A stretch of 64,000 bases of DNA from Streptomyces roseochromogenus subsp. oscitans DS 12.976 (lineage in GTDB: Bacteria; Actinomycetota; Actinomycetes; Streptomycetales; Streptomycetaceae), in the NCBI RefSeq assembly GCF_000497445.1, contig NZ_CM002285.1:7744354-7808353 (forward strand), in the 5' to 3' direction. Shown here piece by piece: positions 1 to 8,465 of this stretch. A model generated the notes under the pieces. It did not search any database. It had not been told where the DNA came from and was given only the letters and a program-made list of their open reading frames with translations. A program made the position numbers and the translations under genes. Each line of letters opens with the position of its first letter. Within the stretch, counting starts at the first letter, position 1.

Positions 1-502
1 GCGCCGCCAACTCGGCCTCCGCCTCGGACACCTGGGCCCCGGCGCCCTCACCGCCGCCGGCTCCGCCTGCGCCCTCACCGTCGCCGCCCGAACCCTCACC
101 GCCGTCCGAACCGCTCTCGCCTTCGGCCTCGCCCGTGCTCGCGCCGCCCTCGGCTTCGGTCTCGCCCGCGCCGGTGTCCACGCCCTCGGCCGCACTCGCG
201 CCCGCGCCGGTGTCCACGCCCTCGGCCGCACTCGCGCCTGCGCCAGTGCTCTCGCCCTCGGCCGCACTCGCGCCTGCGCCAGTGCTCTCGCCCTCGGCCG
301 CACTCGCGCCGTCCTCGCCCGCGCCGGTGTCCTCGCTTCCGTGCGCCCTGGCGCCCGCGCCGCCCCCGCCTTCGGCCTCGCCCGCCTCGGCACCGTCCGC
401 ACGGCTCCCCTCGGGCGTGGGCGGGTGTCCCCACCCGAGGCCTCGGGGTGTGTCCGGTGTCCCCGGCCCGGCTTCCTCCGTGGTCTCCGGCTCCGTGCTC
501 AC
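1..502 (-). CDS. N-terminal part of a large Ala/Glu/Gly-rich protein (cut by window edge)
   Basis: The reading frame starts at GTG 502, overlapping the TGA stop of the aldo/keto reductase gene (GTGA), and runs without a stop off the left edge, giving 167 residues. All of it is low-complexity and acidic, rich in Gly, Ala, Glu and Ser/Thr, with about four copies of a 12-residue GASAAEGxxTGA-like repeat at residues 65-110. Just at the window edge the sequence becomes more ordinary (QVSEAEAELAA). From memory, streptomycetes have here a helix-hairpin-helix/ATPase-like protein with a disordered acidic N-terminus, but that domain lies outside the window, so the function is not shown. Stop-start overlap indicates translational coupling to the reductase. 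Confidence 0.6.
   Translation of the reverse strand, partial: MSTEPETTEEAGPGTPDTPRGLGWGHPPTPEGSRADGAEAGEAEGGGGAGARAHGSEDTGAGEDGASAAEGESTGAGASAAEGESTGAGASAAEGVDTGAGASAAEGVDTGAGETEAEGGASTGEAEGESGSDGGEGSGGDGEGAGGAGGGEGAGAQVSEAEAELAA
182..310. repeat. 36-bp tandem repeat inside a coding region, about 3.6 copies
   Basis: Units begin at 182, 218, 254 and 290 and share the 12 bases GCCCTCGGCCGC followed by ACTCGCGCC. Copies two and three are identical to each other. A partial earlier copy ends at 181. The period is a multiple of three, so the repeat encodes 12-residue units in the minus-strand gene and can vary in number without a frameshift. Confidence 0.85.
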
Positions 503-1482
503 AGCGTGCTCCAGTCGTGATCGGGATAGCGGTGCAAGGGCGCCGACACATCGTCCAGCGCCCGGCAGATCTCGTCAGGAAGACTAAGGGCCTCCACTGA
601 CAACGCCGCCGTGAGCTGCTGCGCGTTGCGCGTGCCCACGATCGGCGCGGCCACGCCGGGCCGGTCCCGGACCCAGGCGAGGGCCACCTGGAGCGGGGTG
701 ACGGCGAGCCCGTCGGCCGCCGTCGTCACCGCGTCCACGATGCGGGAGGCCGTGTCGTCCAGATACGGCTCCACGAACGGGGCCAGGTGCTCGGAGGCGC
801 CGCGCGAGTCCGCCGGAGTGGTGTGCCGGTACTTCCCGGTCAGGACGCCCCGGCCGAGCGGCGAGGAGGGCAGCAGACCGACGCCGAGGTCCAGCGCGGC
901 GGGCAGCACCTCACGCTCCACGCCCCGCTGCAGCAGCGAGTACTCCAGCTGTGTGCTGGCCAGCCGGGTCCGGACGCCGGGTGCCGCGAGCTGCCAGGTG
1001 GCCGCCTTGGCGAGCTGCCAGCCGCAGAAGTTGGAGACCCCGGCGTAGCGGGCGCGGCCGCTGCTCACCGCTATGTCGAGGGCCTGGAGCGTCTCCTCCA
1101 GCGGGGTGCCGGGGTCGTAGGCATGGACGTGCCACAGGTCGACGTACTCCGTGCCCAGGCGGTTCAGGGAGGCGTCGAGCGCGGCGAGCAGATGGCCGCG
1201 GGAGCCGTCGACGCGACGGTCGGGGTCGGGGACGCTGCCCGCTTTGGTGGAGATCACCAGGTCCCGGCGCGGCACCAGGCCGTCCATCAGCTGCCCGAGC
1301 AGATACTCCGCCTCGCCGTCGCCGTACACGTCCGCGGTGTCGACGAGCGTGCCGCCGGCTTCCCAGAACGCCTTCAGCATGTCCGCGGCGTCGTGCTCGT
1401 CGGTGTCCCGGCCCCAGGTGAGGGTGCCGAGTCCGATCCGGGACACGCGCAGGCCGGTACGGCCGAGATGCCTCTGCTCCAT
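499..1482 (-). CDS. Aldo/keto reductase
   Basis: Cytosolic NADPH-dependent carbonyl reductase of the aldo/keto reductase superfamily, 327 residues, a normal length for the bacterial voltage-channel-beta-like branch. The start MEQRHLGRTG at 1482 is the family-typical N-terminus; an in-frame upstream start at 1536 would add an unconserved tail. The catalytic tetrad is visible: Asp48 and Tyr53 in VDTADVYG, Lys80 in ISTK, and His120 in LWHVH. A C-terminal IVGTRNAQQL segment is the usual NADP-phosphate-binding region. The substrate cannot be told from sequence. Its stop overlaps the start of the next gene on the same strand. It is divergent from the LLM oxidoreductase gene. Confidence 0.9.
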   Translation of the reverse strand: MEQRHLGRTGLRVSRIGLGTLTWGRDTDEHDAADMLKAFWEAGGTLVDTADVYGDGEAEYLLGQLMDGLVPRRDLVISTKAGSVPDPDRRVDGSRGHLLAALDASLNRLGTEYVDLWHVHAYDPGTPLEETLQALDIAVSSGRARYAGVSNFCGWQLAKAATWQLAAPGVRTRLASTQLEYSLLQRGVEREVLPAALDLGVGLLPSSPLGRGVLTGKYRHTTPADSRGASEHLAPFVEPYLDDTASRIVDAVTTAADGLAVTPLQVALAWVRDRPGVAAPIVGTRNAQQLTAALSVEALSLPDEICRALDDVSAPLHRYPDHDWSTL

Positions 1483-1641
1483 GCGGGCGAGATTACTGGC
1501 CAGAACCCGCGCGGTGGGTGGCCTGTGGATAACCAAGTCGGTTGCGGGGCGCCCGGTGCGGTGGCCCAGCTACTGCCCTGACACCCGCCCCCGCGCTATG
1601 GTCGGCCCCACAGGGACGTTACTGATCGGTAAGGGGACGGC

Positions 1642-2697
1642 ATGCGGCTCGGGATCAACCTCGGCTACTGGGGCGCCGGGATGGACGGGGACAATCTGGC
1701 GGTCGCGCAGGAGGCCGACCGGCTGGGCTTCTCGGTGTGCTGGGCCGCCGAGGCATACGGCTCCGACGCGGCGACGGTCCTGTCCTGGGTCGCCGCGCAG
1801 ACCGAGCGCATCGACGTCGGCTCGGCCATCTTCCAGATCCCGGCCCGCCAGCCCGCGATGACGGCGATGACGGCGGCCACCCTGGACTCGCTCTCCGGCG
1901 GTCGCTTCCGCCTCGGCCTCGGCGTCTCCGGCCCGCAGGTCTCCGAGGGCTGGTACGGCGTCAAGTTCGACAAGCCGCTGGCCCGCACCCGCGAGTACGT
2001 GGAGATCGTGCGCAAGGCGATGACGCGGGAGCGCCTGACGTACGAGGGCGAGCACTGGACGCTGCCGCTGCCGGGCGGTCCGGGCAAGCCGATCAAGCTG
2101 ACCGTGCACCCCCAGCGCGAGCACATCCCGCTCTACATCGCAGCGATCGGCCCGAAGAACCTGGAGCAGACCGGCGAGATCGCCGACGGCGCCCTGCTGA
2201 TCTTCCCCTCCGCCGACCACCTCGAGGACACCACGCTCAAGTACCTGCGCGCCGGCCGCGAGAAGGCGGGCAAGACGCTCGACGGGTTCGATGTGTGCCC
2301 GACCCTGCCGCTGGCCGTCGGCGACGACAAGGACGTGGCCCGCCTCGCCGACACCTTCCGCCCCTACACCGCGCTGTACGTCGGCGGCATGGGCAGCGCC
2401 AAGCAGAACTTCTACAACCAGCTCGCCCAGCGCATGGGATACGAGAAGGAGGCCGCCGAGATCCAGCAGAAGTACCTGTCCGGCGACAAGCAGGGCGCCG
2501 CCGCCGCGATCCCGCAGGACCTCATCGACAAGACGACGCTGCTGGGCTCCGTCGACCGGATCGCCGACCGGATGAGGGCCTACGCCGCCGCCGGTGTCAC
2601 CACCCTCAGCCTGTCGCCCGCCGGCTTCACACTGGAGGAGCGCCTCGCCTCCCTGCGCGCCGGCAGCGAGGCCCTGGAACGCGCAGGACTGGCCTAG
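1642..2697 (+). CDS. LLM-class F420-dependent oxidoreductase
   Basis: 351-residue luciferase-like monooxygenase-fold protein of the kind that usually uses reduced F420 in actinobacteria. The whole chain is one TIM-barrel: an MRLGINLGYWG start, a strand with the family's SAIFQIPARQPAMTA segment near residue 75, GRFRLGLGVSGPQ near 97, and PLYIAAIGPKN near 165. The start is supported by AAGGGGA a few bases upstream. Substrate is unknown; F420 rather than FMN is inferred from family and host. A strong stem-loop follows the stop. The gene is monocistronic and divergent from the aldo/keto reductase. Confidence 0.85.
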   Translation: MRLGINLGYWGAGMDGDNLAVAQEADRLGFSVCWAAEAYGSDAATVLSWVAAQTERIDVGSAIFQIPARQPAMTAMTAATLDSLSGGRFRLGLGVSGPQVSEGWYGVKFDKPLARTREYVEIVRKAMTRERLTYEGEHWTLPLPGGPGKPIKLTVHPQREHIPLYIAAIGPKNLEQTGEIADGALLIFPSADHLEDTTLKYLRAGREKAGKTLDGFDVCPTLPLAVGDDKDVARLADTFRPYTALYVGGMGSAKQNFYNQLAQRMGYEKEAAEIQQKYLSGDKQGAAAAIPQDLIDKTTLLGSVDRIADRMRAYAAAGVTTLSLSPAGFTLEERLASLRAGSEALERAGLA

Positions 2698-2707
2698 ACA
2701 GCGTCAG

Positions 2708-2748
2708 CGGCCGTGGTGGGGGCTCGGGGGTCTTCCCCGCCACGGCCG
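2708..2748 (+). terminator. Rho-independent-type stem-loop after the LLM gene
   Basis: Arms 2708-2721 and 2735-2748 pair over 14 positions with one G-T wobble and a 13-base loop, starting 10 bases after the stop. There is no T-run, as is common in Streptomyces terminators. Confidence 0.7.
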
Positions 2749-2942
2749 TCACGGGGAACAACGCGCCGGGCGTCGCGCGGTTACGACGCCCGCGTTCCTT
2801 CTTTCGGCCGAGTCTTCCGGCACCCGTGTTGCGGCTCTCCTCTGCCCGCATTTGACTCGTTCTTTGCGGAATATCGCGAAAGGCACTGGAAGAGCACTGA
2901 ATATCGGGGAATGCTGAGGAATCGTCCGGAGAGGTGGCATCC

Positions 2943-3731
2943 ATGCTGTCGGCCAGGAGTCTGTTCCAGGAGATCCTCGACCACGACGAGTCGTTCCGGC
3001 TCTTCTGCTCCATCGCCGCCAGCGGGGAGTCCCAGGGCGGCTGGGAGAACGGACGGATCGCCTCCCTGGTGCCGGGCAGCGCACGCGAACTGGCACCGAA
3101 GATCGCCCGCCACGGCGCCGACGAGGACAAGCACGGACGCATCTTCCACGCCCTGCTGAGGAAGCGCGGGCTCACCCCCGCCGCCGTACCGCCCGAGACC
3201 GACTACACGATGCTCCTGGAGCGGCGCGGCATCGGCCTCGCCCACGACAAGCTCCGCCGGGACGAGCCGCTCAGCGTGCGGGACCTCATCGTCTACCTCT
3301 CACACAGCCGGGTCACCGAACAGCGCGCCGCCGACCAGATGGTGATGCTGCGCCGGTACTTCGGCGACCATCCCGAGGTCGGCAAGGCCGTCCGCATCAT
3401 CTCGGACGACGAGGACAACCACCTCGCCTACACCCACGAGGAACTGCTGCGGTTCGCCGCCGCCGGCCACGGCCGGCTGATCCGGCGCACCCTGCGCACC
3501 TGCGCGCTCGCCGAGAGCCGCGTCTACCGGGACGTCAGCCTCGCCGTCCTCGCCCGCATGGGCCGCATCCTCGGCTGGCCGAAGGCGAAGTCCGTCGTAC
3601 TCGCGGCGGGCATCCACGCCATGTACGGCTATGAGCGCCTCGTCGGCTGGCGCCGCATGCTCGTCCTCCGCCTGCCCGAGCGCCGCGACGCCCTCGGCGG
3701 CCCCGCCACCCCCGCCCACGAGTTCGCCTGA
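2943..3731 (+). CDS. Ferritin-like di-iron protein
   Basis: 262-residue, mostly helical protein. Candidate iron ligands are in the right order for a ferritin-like four-helix bundle: Glu61-x-x-His64 (EDKH), Glu126 (TEQRA), and Glu157-x-x-His160 (EDNH). An oxidative or iron-handling role is inferred from the fold; the substrate is unknown. The start is set by the Shine-Dalgarno GGAGAGG at 2928-2934, which fits ATG 2943 (8-base spacing) and overlaps an in-frame GTG at 2934, so the longer start is unlikely. The C-terminal third (LAVLARMGRILGWPKAK) is hydrophobic enough for membrane contact. Convergent with the CorA-type gene, only 15 bases away. Confidence 0.75.
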   Translation: MLSARSLFQEILDHDESFRLFCSIAASGESQGGWENGRIASLVPGSARELAPKIARHGADEDKHGRIFHALLRKRGLTPAAVPPETDYTMLLERRGIGLAHDKLRRDEPLSVRDLIVYLSHSRVTEQRAADQMVMLRRYFGDHPEVGKAVRIISDDEDNHLAYTHEELLRFAAAGHGRLIRRTLRTCALAESRVYRDVSLAVLARMGRILGWPKAKSVVLAAGIHAMYGYERLVGWRRMLVLRLPERRDALGGPATPAHEFA

Positions 3732-3746
3732 GCCGCATCCGGGCCC

Positions 3747-4751
3747 TCACAGCCAGCCGCGCCCCTTGAACAGCCGGTACAGCAGTACCTCCAGGGCCGC
3801 CATCAGCAGGATCACCGCCGGGTACGACCACAGCCAGTGCAGCTCCGGCATGTGGTCGAAGTTCATGCCGTAGATACCCGCGATCATCGTGGGAACCGCG
3901 GCCATCGCCGCCCACGAGGAGATCTTCCGCATGTCGTCGTTCTGCCGCACGCTCATCTGCGCCAGATGCGCCGACAGCATGTCCGACACCAGCCGGTCCA
4001 GGGCCTCCACGGACTCGTTCACCCGCATCAGATGGTCGCCGACGTCACGGAAGAACGGGCGCGCCTTGTCGTGCACGAAGGGCACCGTGGCACCGAACGG
4101 TCCGGTGCCCGCCAGCCGGGTCAGTGGCAGCGCCAGCGGCCCGGTTGCCCGGCGGAACTCCAGGATCTGCCGTTTGAAGCCGTAGATCCGGGACGCGATG
4201 TGCCGCGAGCCGCCGCCCTCCGGCCGGAACACCTCCGCCTCCAGCTCCCCCAGATCGTTCCCCAGCTCCGTCGCCACCTCCAGATAGTGGTCGACGACAG
4301 CGTCGGAGATCGCGTACAGCACGGCGGTCGGGCCCTTGTCGAGCATCTCCGGCTCCTCCTCCAGCCGGTGCCGTACGGCGGCCAGGGGCGAGATCTCGCC
4401 GTGGCGGACGGTGACCACGAAGCAGTTGCCGATGAAGACCATGATCTCGTCGGCCGAGACGGTGTCATGGTCCGCGTCGTACGCGACCGGCTTCAGCACC
4501 ATGAACAGCGAGTCGTCGTACACCTCCAGCTTGGGCCGCTGATGCGCGTTGAGGGCGTCCTCGACCGCCAGCCGATGCAGCGCGAACTCCTGGGTGACCA
4601 GGTCGAACTCGCGCTCGGACGGCTCGTACAGGCCGATCCACACGAACCCGCCCGCCGCCCGCGCCTCGGCGAGCGCGTCGGACAGGTCCTCCGGGCCCTC
4701 GATGCGGTGCCCGTGCCGGTAGATGGCGCAGTCGACGATCACGGAGCGCAT
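3747..4751 (-). CDS. CorA-type magnesium/cobalt transporter
   Basis: 334-residue inner-membrane channel of the CorA family. A large soluble N-terminal domain is followed by two C-terminal membrane helices; the first ends in the diagnostic YGMNF motif, the loop reads DHMPELHW, and the second helix is PAVILLMAALEVLLYRLF before a basic tail. It should form a pentamer moving divalent cations. The start is uncertain: GAGGGGAGA lies immediately before ATG 4751, too close, and is better spaced for an in-frame GTG at 4742. Divergent from the phosphatase gene. Confidence 0.85.
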   Translation of the reverse strand: MRSVIVDCAIYRHGHRIEGPEDLSDALAEARAAGGFVWIGLYEPSEREFDLVTQEFALHRLAVEDALNAHQRPKLEVYDDSLFMVLKPVAYDADHDTVSADEIMVFIGNCFVVTVRHGEISPLAAVRHRLEEEPEMLDKGPTAVLYAISDAVVDHYLEVATELGNDLGELEAEVFRPEGGGSRHIASRIYGFKRQILEFRRATGPLALPLTRLAGTGPFGATVPFVHDKARPFFRDVGDHLMRVNESVEALDRLVSDMLSAHLAQMSVRQNDDMRKISSWAAMAAVPTMIAGIYGMNFDHMPELHWLWSYPAVILLMAALEVLLYRLFKGRGWL

Positions 4752-4804
4752 TCTCCCCTCGCTCGCTCACCCATGCATGTGATGATGCGCCTACCCTGGG
4801 CCGC

Positions 4805-5491
4805 ATGCCCACGCTGATCCTCGTCCGGCACGGACGTTCCACCGCCAACACCTCCGGGGTGCTCGCCGGCTGGACGCCCGGCGTCGCCCTCGACGAGCGC
4901 GGCGCCGCACAGGCCGCCGCGCTGCCCGCACGGCTCGCCGGGCTGCCGATCTCCGAGGTCGTCACGAGCCCCCTGCAGCGCTGCCAGGAGACCCTGCGGC
5001 CGCTCCTCGAAGCCCGCCCGGAACTGCGCGCCCATACCGACGAACGGATCGGGGAGTGCCACTACGGCGACTGGTCCGGCCGCAAGCTCGCCGAGCTGAC
5101 GGACGAACCGCTGATGGAGGTCGTCCAGGCCCACCCGTCGGCCGCCGCGTTCCCCGGCGGCGAGTCCCTGCGCGCCATGCAGACCCGCGCCGCCGAGGCC
5201 GTACGCGAGTGGAACGCGCGCGTGGAGCGCGAGCACGGCGCCGACGCCGTCTACCTGATGTGCTCCCACGGTGACATCATCAAGTCCCTGGTCGCCGACG
5301 CCCTCGGGCTCCACCTCGACCTGTTCCAGCGGATCTCCGTGGAGCCGTGTTCCGTCACCGCGATCCGCTACACCCGCCTCCGGCCGTTTCTCGTTCGCCT
5401 CGGCGACACCGGGGATTTCGCCTCACTCGCCCCGCGCGAGGAAGCCGGTGAGGGCGACGCACCGGTCGGGGGTGGTGCGGGCGCACCGTGA
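4805..5491 (+). CDS. Histidine phosphatase, MSMEG_4193 family
   Basis: 228-residue phosphoglycerate-mutase-fold phosphatase. The phosphohistidine motif LVRHGRST is at residues 6-13 and the second catalytic His is in MCSHGD near residue 158. This subfamily is restricted to actinobacteria and lies next to DUF3090 and a kinase-fold protein, as it does here. That conserved trio suggests a shared substrate, but none is known to me. The C-terminal tail after about residue 200 is disordered and Gly-rich. No clear Shine-Dalgarno precedes the ATG, so the transcript may have a very short leader. Confidence 0.85.
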   Translation: MPTLILVRHGRSTANTSGVLAGWTPGVALDERGAAQAAALPARLAGLPISEVVTSPLQRCQETLRPLLEARPELRAHTDERIGECHYGDWSGRKLAELTDEPLMEVVQAHPSAAAFPGGESLRAMQTRAAEAVREWNARVEREHGADAVYLMCSHGDIIKSLVADALGLHLDLFQRISVEPCSVTAIRYTRLRPFLVRLGDTGDFASLAPREEAGEGDAPVGGGAGAP

Positions 5492-5609
5492 TCGTCTGCC
5501 GCAGTAGGGTGAAGCGGTCCGCACCGATCCGCATCGTCGCGCATCCGCGGTCCCTCGCCCGCTGAGGCTCCCGCACCGCTGAAACTCTCGAATCCAATGG
5601 AGACAGGAC

Positions 5610-6200
5610 GTGTCCCGTCAGGTGTTCCTCTACGACCCGCCGGACCGCTTCGTGGCCGGCACGGTCGGGCTGCCCGGACGCCGTACGTTCTTCCTCCAGG
5701 CCATCGCAGGCTCCCGGGTGACCAGCGTGGCTCTGGAGAAGACCCAGGTGGCCGCGCTCGCCGAGCGCATGGACGAACTGCTCGACGAGGTCGTACGGCG
5801 TAGCGGCGGCAGCGCCTCCGTGCCCGCCGTGGCGCCCACCGAGATCGCCGACACCGCCCCGCTGGAGACCCCCATCGAGGAGGAGTTCCGCGTCGGCACC
5901 ATGGCGCTGGCCTGGGACGGCGAGGAACAGCGCATGATCGTCGAGGCGCAGGCTCTGGTAGAGCTGGACGCCGACACCGAGGAGGACCTCGCCGAGGCCG
6001 AGGAGCGGCTGCTCCAGGACGAGGAGAACGGGCCCCCGATGCTGCGGGTCCGGCTGACCGGCGCGCAGGCCAGGGCCTTCGCCAAGCGCGCCCTCGACGT
6101 CGTCAACGCCGGGCGGCCGCCGTGCCCGCTGTGCAGCCTCCCGCTCGATCCGGAAGGACACGTATGTCCGCGCCAGAACGGATACCGCCGCGGAGCGTGA
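5610..6200 (+). CDS. DUF3090 family protein (zinc-ribbon-like C-terminus)
   Basis: 196-residue actinobacterial protein of unknown function. The N-terminus SRQVFLYDPPDRFVAGTVG and the acidic middle (residues 85-150) are typical of the family. The C-terminus carries CPLC and a later HVCPR, a probable metal-binding knuckle. The start is GTG 5610, with GGAG at 5599-5602 seven bases upstream. The last 37 bases overlap the start of the kinase-fold gene, so the two are translationally coupled. It sits between a phosphatase and a kinase-like protein; an accessory or adaptor role is only a guess. Confidence 0.85.
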   Translation: MSRQVFLYDPPDRFVAGTVGLPGRRTFFLQAIAGSRVTSVALEKTQVAALAERMDELLDEVVRRSGGSASVPAVAPTEIADTAPLETPIEEEFRVGTMALAWDGEEQRMIVEAQALVELDADTEEDLAEAEERLLQDEENGPPMLRVRLTGAQARAFAKRALDVVNAGRPPCPLCSLPLDPEGHVCPRQNGYRRGA

Positions 6201-7003
6201 CCGCCGCCGACACCGGGGCTGACGCGGCCGCCGCCGAGCTGCTCGCGCGGGGTGAGCTGACCGTCCGCGGCCGGATCCGCGAGGCCTCCAACGCAGCGCT
6301 GTTCTGCACGATCGCCCTGGACGGCCGGGAAGCCTCCTGCATCTACAAGCCGGTGGCCGGGGAGCGCCCGCTGTGGGACTTCCCCGGCGGCACCCTGGCA
6401 GGCCGCGAGGTGGCCGCCTACGAGGTCTCCGAGGCCACCGGCTGGGGGCTCGTCCCGCCGACGGTGCTGCGCGACGGGCCCTACGGCGACGGCATGTGCC
6501 AGCTGTGGATCGACGTCCAGGCCGAGGCGGAGCTGCTCGCCCTGGTCGAGGCCGAGGAACCGGAGCCGGGCTGGAAGGCGATCGGCCTGGCCGAGGTCGG
6601 CGAGGGCCGCACCGCGCTCCTCGTGCACGCCGACGACGAGCGGCTGCGCCGGCTCGCCGTCCTCGACGCGGTGATCAACAACGCCGACCGCAAGGGCGGC
6701 CATCTGCTGCCCACCCCCGACGGTCGGCTCTACGGCATCGACCACGGCGTCACCTTCAACGTCGACGACAAGCTGCGCACGCTGCTGTGGGGCTGGGCCG
6801 GGGAGCCGCTGACCGGCGAGGCCGTCGACGTCCTCGGGGGACTGCGGGGAGCCCTCGACGGGCCGCTGGGCGAGCGGCTGACCGGCCTGATCAGTCCGGC
6901 TGAGATCGACGCCACACGCGCGCGTGTCGACGCGCTGCTCACCACGGGAGTCCACCCCGAGCCGAGCGGGGAGTGGCCGGCCATCCCCTGGCCGCCGGTG
7001 TGA
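6164..7003 (+). CDS. SCO1664-family protein with PI-kinase/HipA-like fold
   Basis: 279-residue actinobacterial protein. It shows kinase-like landmarks: Lys62 in SCIYKPVAGE as the likely ATP-binding lysine, NNADRKGGH at residues 172-180 as a catalytic-loop equivalent (Asp175, Lys177, His180), and GIDHG at 191-195 replacing a DFG-type metal motif. The family is described as related to phosphatidylinositol 3/4-kinases; no substrate is known to me. The start at ATG 6164 has GGAAGGA at 6152-6158; a longer in-frame start at 6122 lacks support. It overlaps the DUF3090 gene by 37 bases and lies 154 bases upstream of mshC. Confidence 0.85.
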   Translation: MSAPERIPPRSVTAADTGADAAAAELLARGELTVRGRIREASNAALFCTIALDGREASCIYKPVAGERPLWDFPGGTLAGREVAAYEVSEATGWGLVPPTVLRDGPYGDGMCQLWIDVQAEAELLALVEAEEPEPGWKAIGLAEVGEGRTALLVHADDERLRRLAVLDAVINNADRKGGHLLPTPDGRLYGIDHGVTFNVDDKLRTLLWGWAGEPLTGEAVDVLGGLRGALDGPLGERLTGLISPAEIDATRARVDALLTTGVHPEPSGEWPAIPWPPV

Positions 7004-7144
7004 ACCCACCCGGGTGAACCCACGGGTGCGAGCACGGTCGGCGGCCCCCGTTCGAGCACGGTCAGCACATCGCCCGCCGACATGCAAGAACGCCTGACAG
7101 GCCATCCGGCGCGATCCCGTTCGTATACGCGGCTGGCGGCCGGT

Positions 7145-7150
7145 TAGGCT
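7145..7150 (+). promoter_or_regulatory. Possible -10 element for a leaderless mshC transcript
   Basis: TAGGCT lies 7 bases before ATG 7158, so initiation at that distance would begin at the start codon. There is no Shine-Dalgarno before the ATG. No good -35 is seen; TTCGTA at 7120-7125 is the nearest candidate. Confidence 0.35.
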
Positions 7151-7157
7151 CATGTAC

Positions 7158-8387
7158 ATGCATGCCTGGCCCGCTTCCGAGGTCCCCGCCCTGCCTGGTC
7201 AGGGCCGCGACCTGAGGATCCACGACACCGCGACCGGCGGCCTCGTCACCCTCGCCCCCGGTCCCGTCGCCCGTCTCTATGTCTGCGGCATCACGCCGTA
7301 CGACGCCACCCACATAGGGCACGCGGCGACCTACAACGCGTTCGACCTTGTGCAGCGCGTGTGGCTCGACACCAAGCGGCAGGTCCACTACGTCCAGAAC
7401 GTCACCGACGTCGACGATCCGCTGCTGCAGCGCGCGGAGCGGGACGGCATCGACTGGGTCGCCCTCGCCGAGAAGGAGACGGCCCTCTTCCGCGAGGACA
7501 TGACCGCCCTGCGCCTGCTCCCGCCGCAGCACTACATAGGCGCCGTGGAGGCGATACCCGGCATCGTCCCGCTCGTGGAGCGGCTGCGCGAACTCGGCGC
7601 GGCCTACGAGCTGGAGGGCGACATCTACTTCTCCGTCGAGTCCGACAGCCACTTCGGCTCGGTCTCGAACCTCGACGCGGCCGCCATGCGGCTGCTGTCA
7701 GCCGAGCGCGGCGGCGACCCGGACCGCCCGGGCAAGAAGAACCCCCTCGACCCGATGCTGTGGATGGCCGCCCGCGAGGGCGAGCCCAGTTGGGACGGCG
7801 CCTCCCTCGGCCGGGGCCGGCCCGGCTGGCACATCGAGTGCGTGGCCATCGCCCTCGACCACCTCGGCATGGGCTTCGACGTCCAGGGCGGCGGCTCCGA
7901 CCTCGCCTTCCCGCACCACGAGATGGGCGCCTCGCACGCCCAGGTGCTCACCGGCGAGTTCCCCATGGCCAAGGCCTATGTGCACGCCGGCATGGTCGCC
8001 CTGCACGGCGAGAAGATGTCCAAGTCCAAGGGCAACCTCGTCTTCGTCTCGAAGCTGCGCCGCGACGGCGTCGACCCGGCCGCCATCCGCCTCGCCCTGC
8101 TGGCCCACCACTACCGCGCCGACTGGGAGTGGACCGACCAGGTCCTCCAGGACGCAGTGGCCCGCCTGGGCCGCTGGCGCGCCGCCGTCTCCCGCCCCGA
8201 CGGCCCGTCCGCCGACGCTCTCGTCGAGGAAATCCGCGAGGCCCTGGCGAATGACCTCGACGCGCCCGCCGCGCTGGCCGCGGTGGACCGCTGGGCGGCT
8301 CAGCAGGAGGAGCAGGGCGGCACCGACACGGGCGCGCCGGGCGTTGTCACGCGTGCCGTGGACGCGCTGCTGGGGGTAGCCCTGTAA
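7158..8387 (+). CDS. mshC: Mycothiol ligase MshC (cysteine:GlcN-Ins ligase)
   Basis: 409-residue cytosolic enzyme that joins cysteine to glucosaminyl-inositol with ATP, the penultimate step in mycothiol synthesis. It is a cysteinyl-tRNA-synthetase relative without the anticodon-binding domain. Visible sites are Cys43 in [14 protein letters not shown] (with the HIGH-type motif at 52-55), Cys228 in WHIEC and His253 in FPHHE as zinc ligands, and KMSKS at 286-290. The start [10 protein letters not shown] matches the streptomycete protein I remember; an ATG six bases upstream is also in frame. It is downstream of the phosphatase/DUF3090/kinase-fold trio and convergent with parJ. Confidence 0.95.
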   Translation: MHAWPASEVPALPGQGRDLRIHDTATGGLVTLAPGPVARLYVCGITPYDATHIGHAATYNAFDLVQRVWLDTKRQVHYVQNVTDVDDPLLQRAERDGIDWVALAEKETALFREDMTALRLLPPQHYIGAVEAIPGIVPLVERLRELGAAYELEGDIYFSVESDSHFGSVSNLDAAAMRLLSAERGGDPDRPGKKNPLDPMLWMAAREGEPSWDGASLGRGRPGWHIECVAIALDHLGMGFDVQGGGSDLAFPHHEMGASHAQVLTGEFPMAKAYVHAGMVALHGEKMSKSKGNLVFVSKLRRDGVDPAAIRLALLAHHYRADWEWTDQVLQDAVARLGRWRAAVSRPDGPSADALVEEIREALANDLDAPAALAAVDRWAAQQEEQGGTDTGAPGVVTRAVDALLGVAL

Positions 8388-8421
8388 CACCGCGACGGCA
8401 ACACAAGGACGGCAGCAAAAA

Positions 8422-8457
8422 GAAGGGGCGCGTCCCCAACACGGGAACCGCCCCTTC
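8422..8457. terminator. Bidirectional stem-loop between mshC and parJ
   Basis: Perfect 9-bp arms GAAGGGGCG (8422-8430) and CGCCCCTTC (8449-8457) lie between two convergent genes, with an A-rich run just upstream that would read as a T-run for the minus-strand gene. Confidence 0.75.
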
Positions 8458-8465
8458 GCCGTACC

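Noticed and set aside
135..587. Plus-strand open frame over the 36-bp repeats
   Set aside because: The minus-strand frame is coupled to the reductase stop and leads into an ordinary protein sequence; the plus-strand frame is Pro/Ala/Ser mirror sequence.
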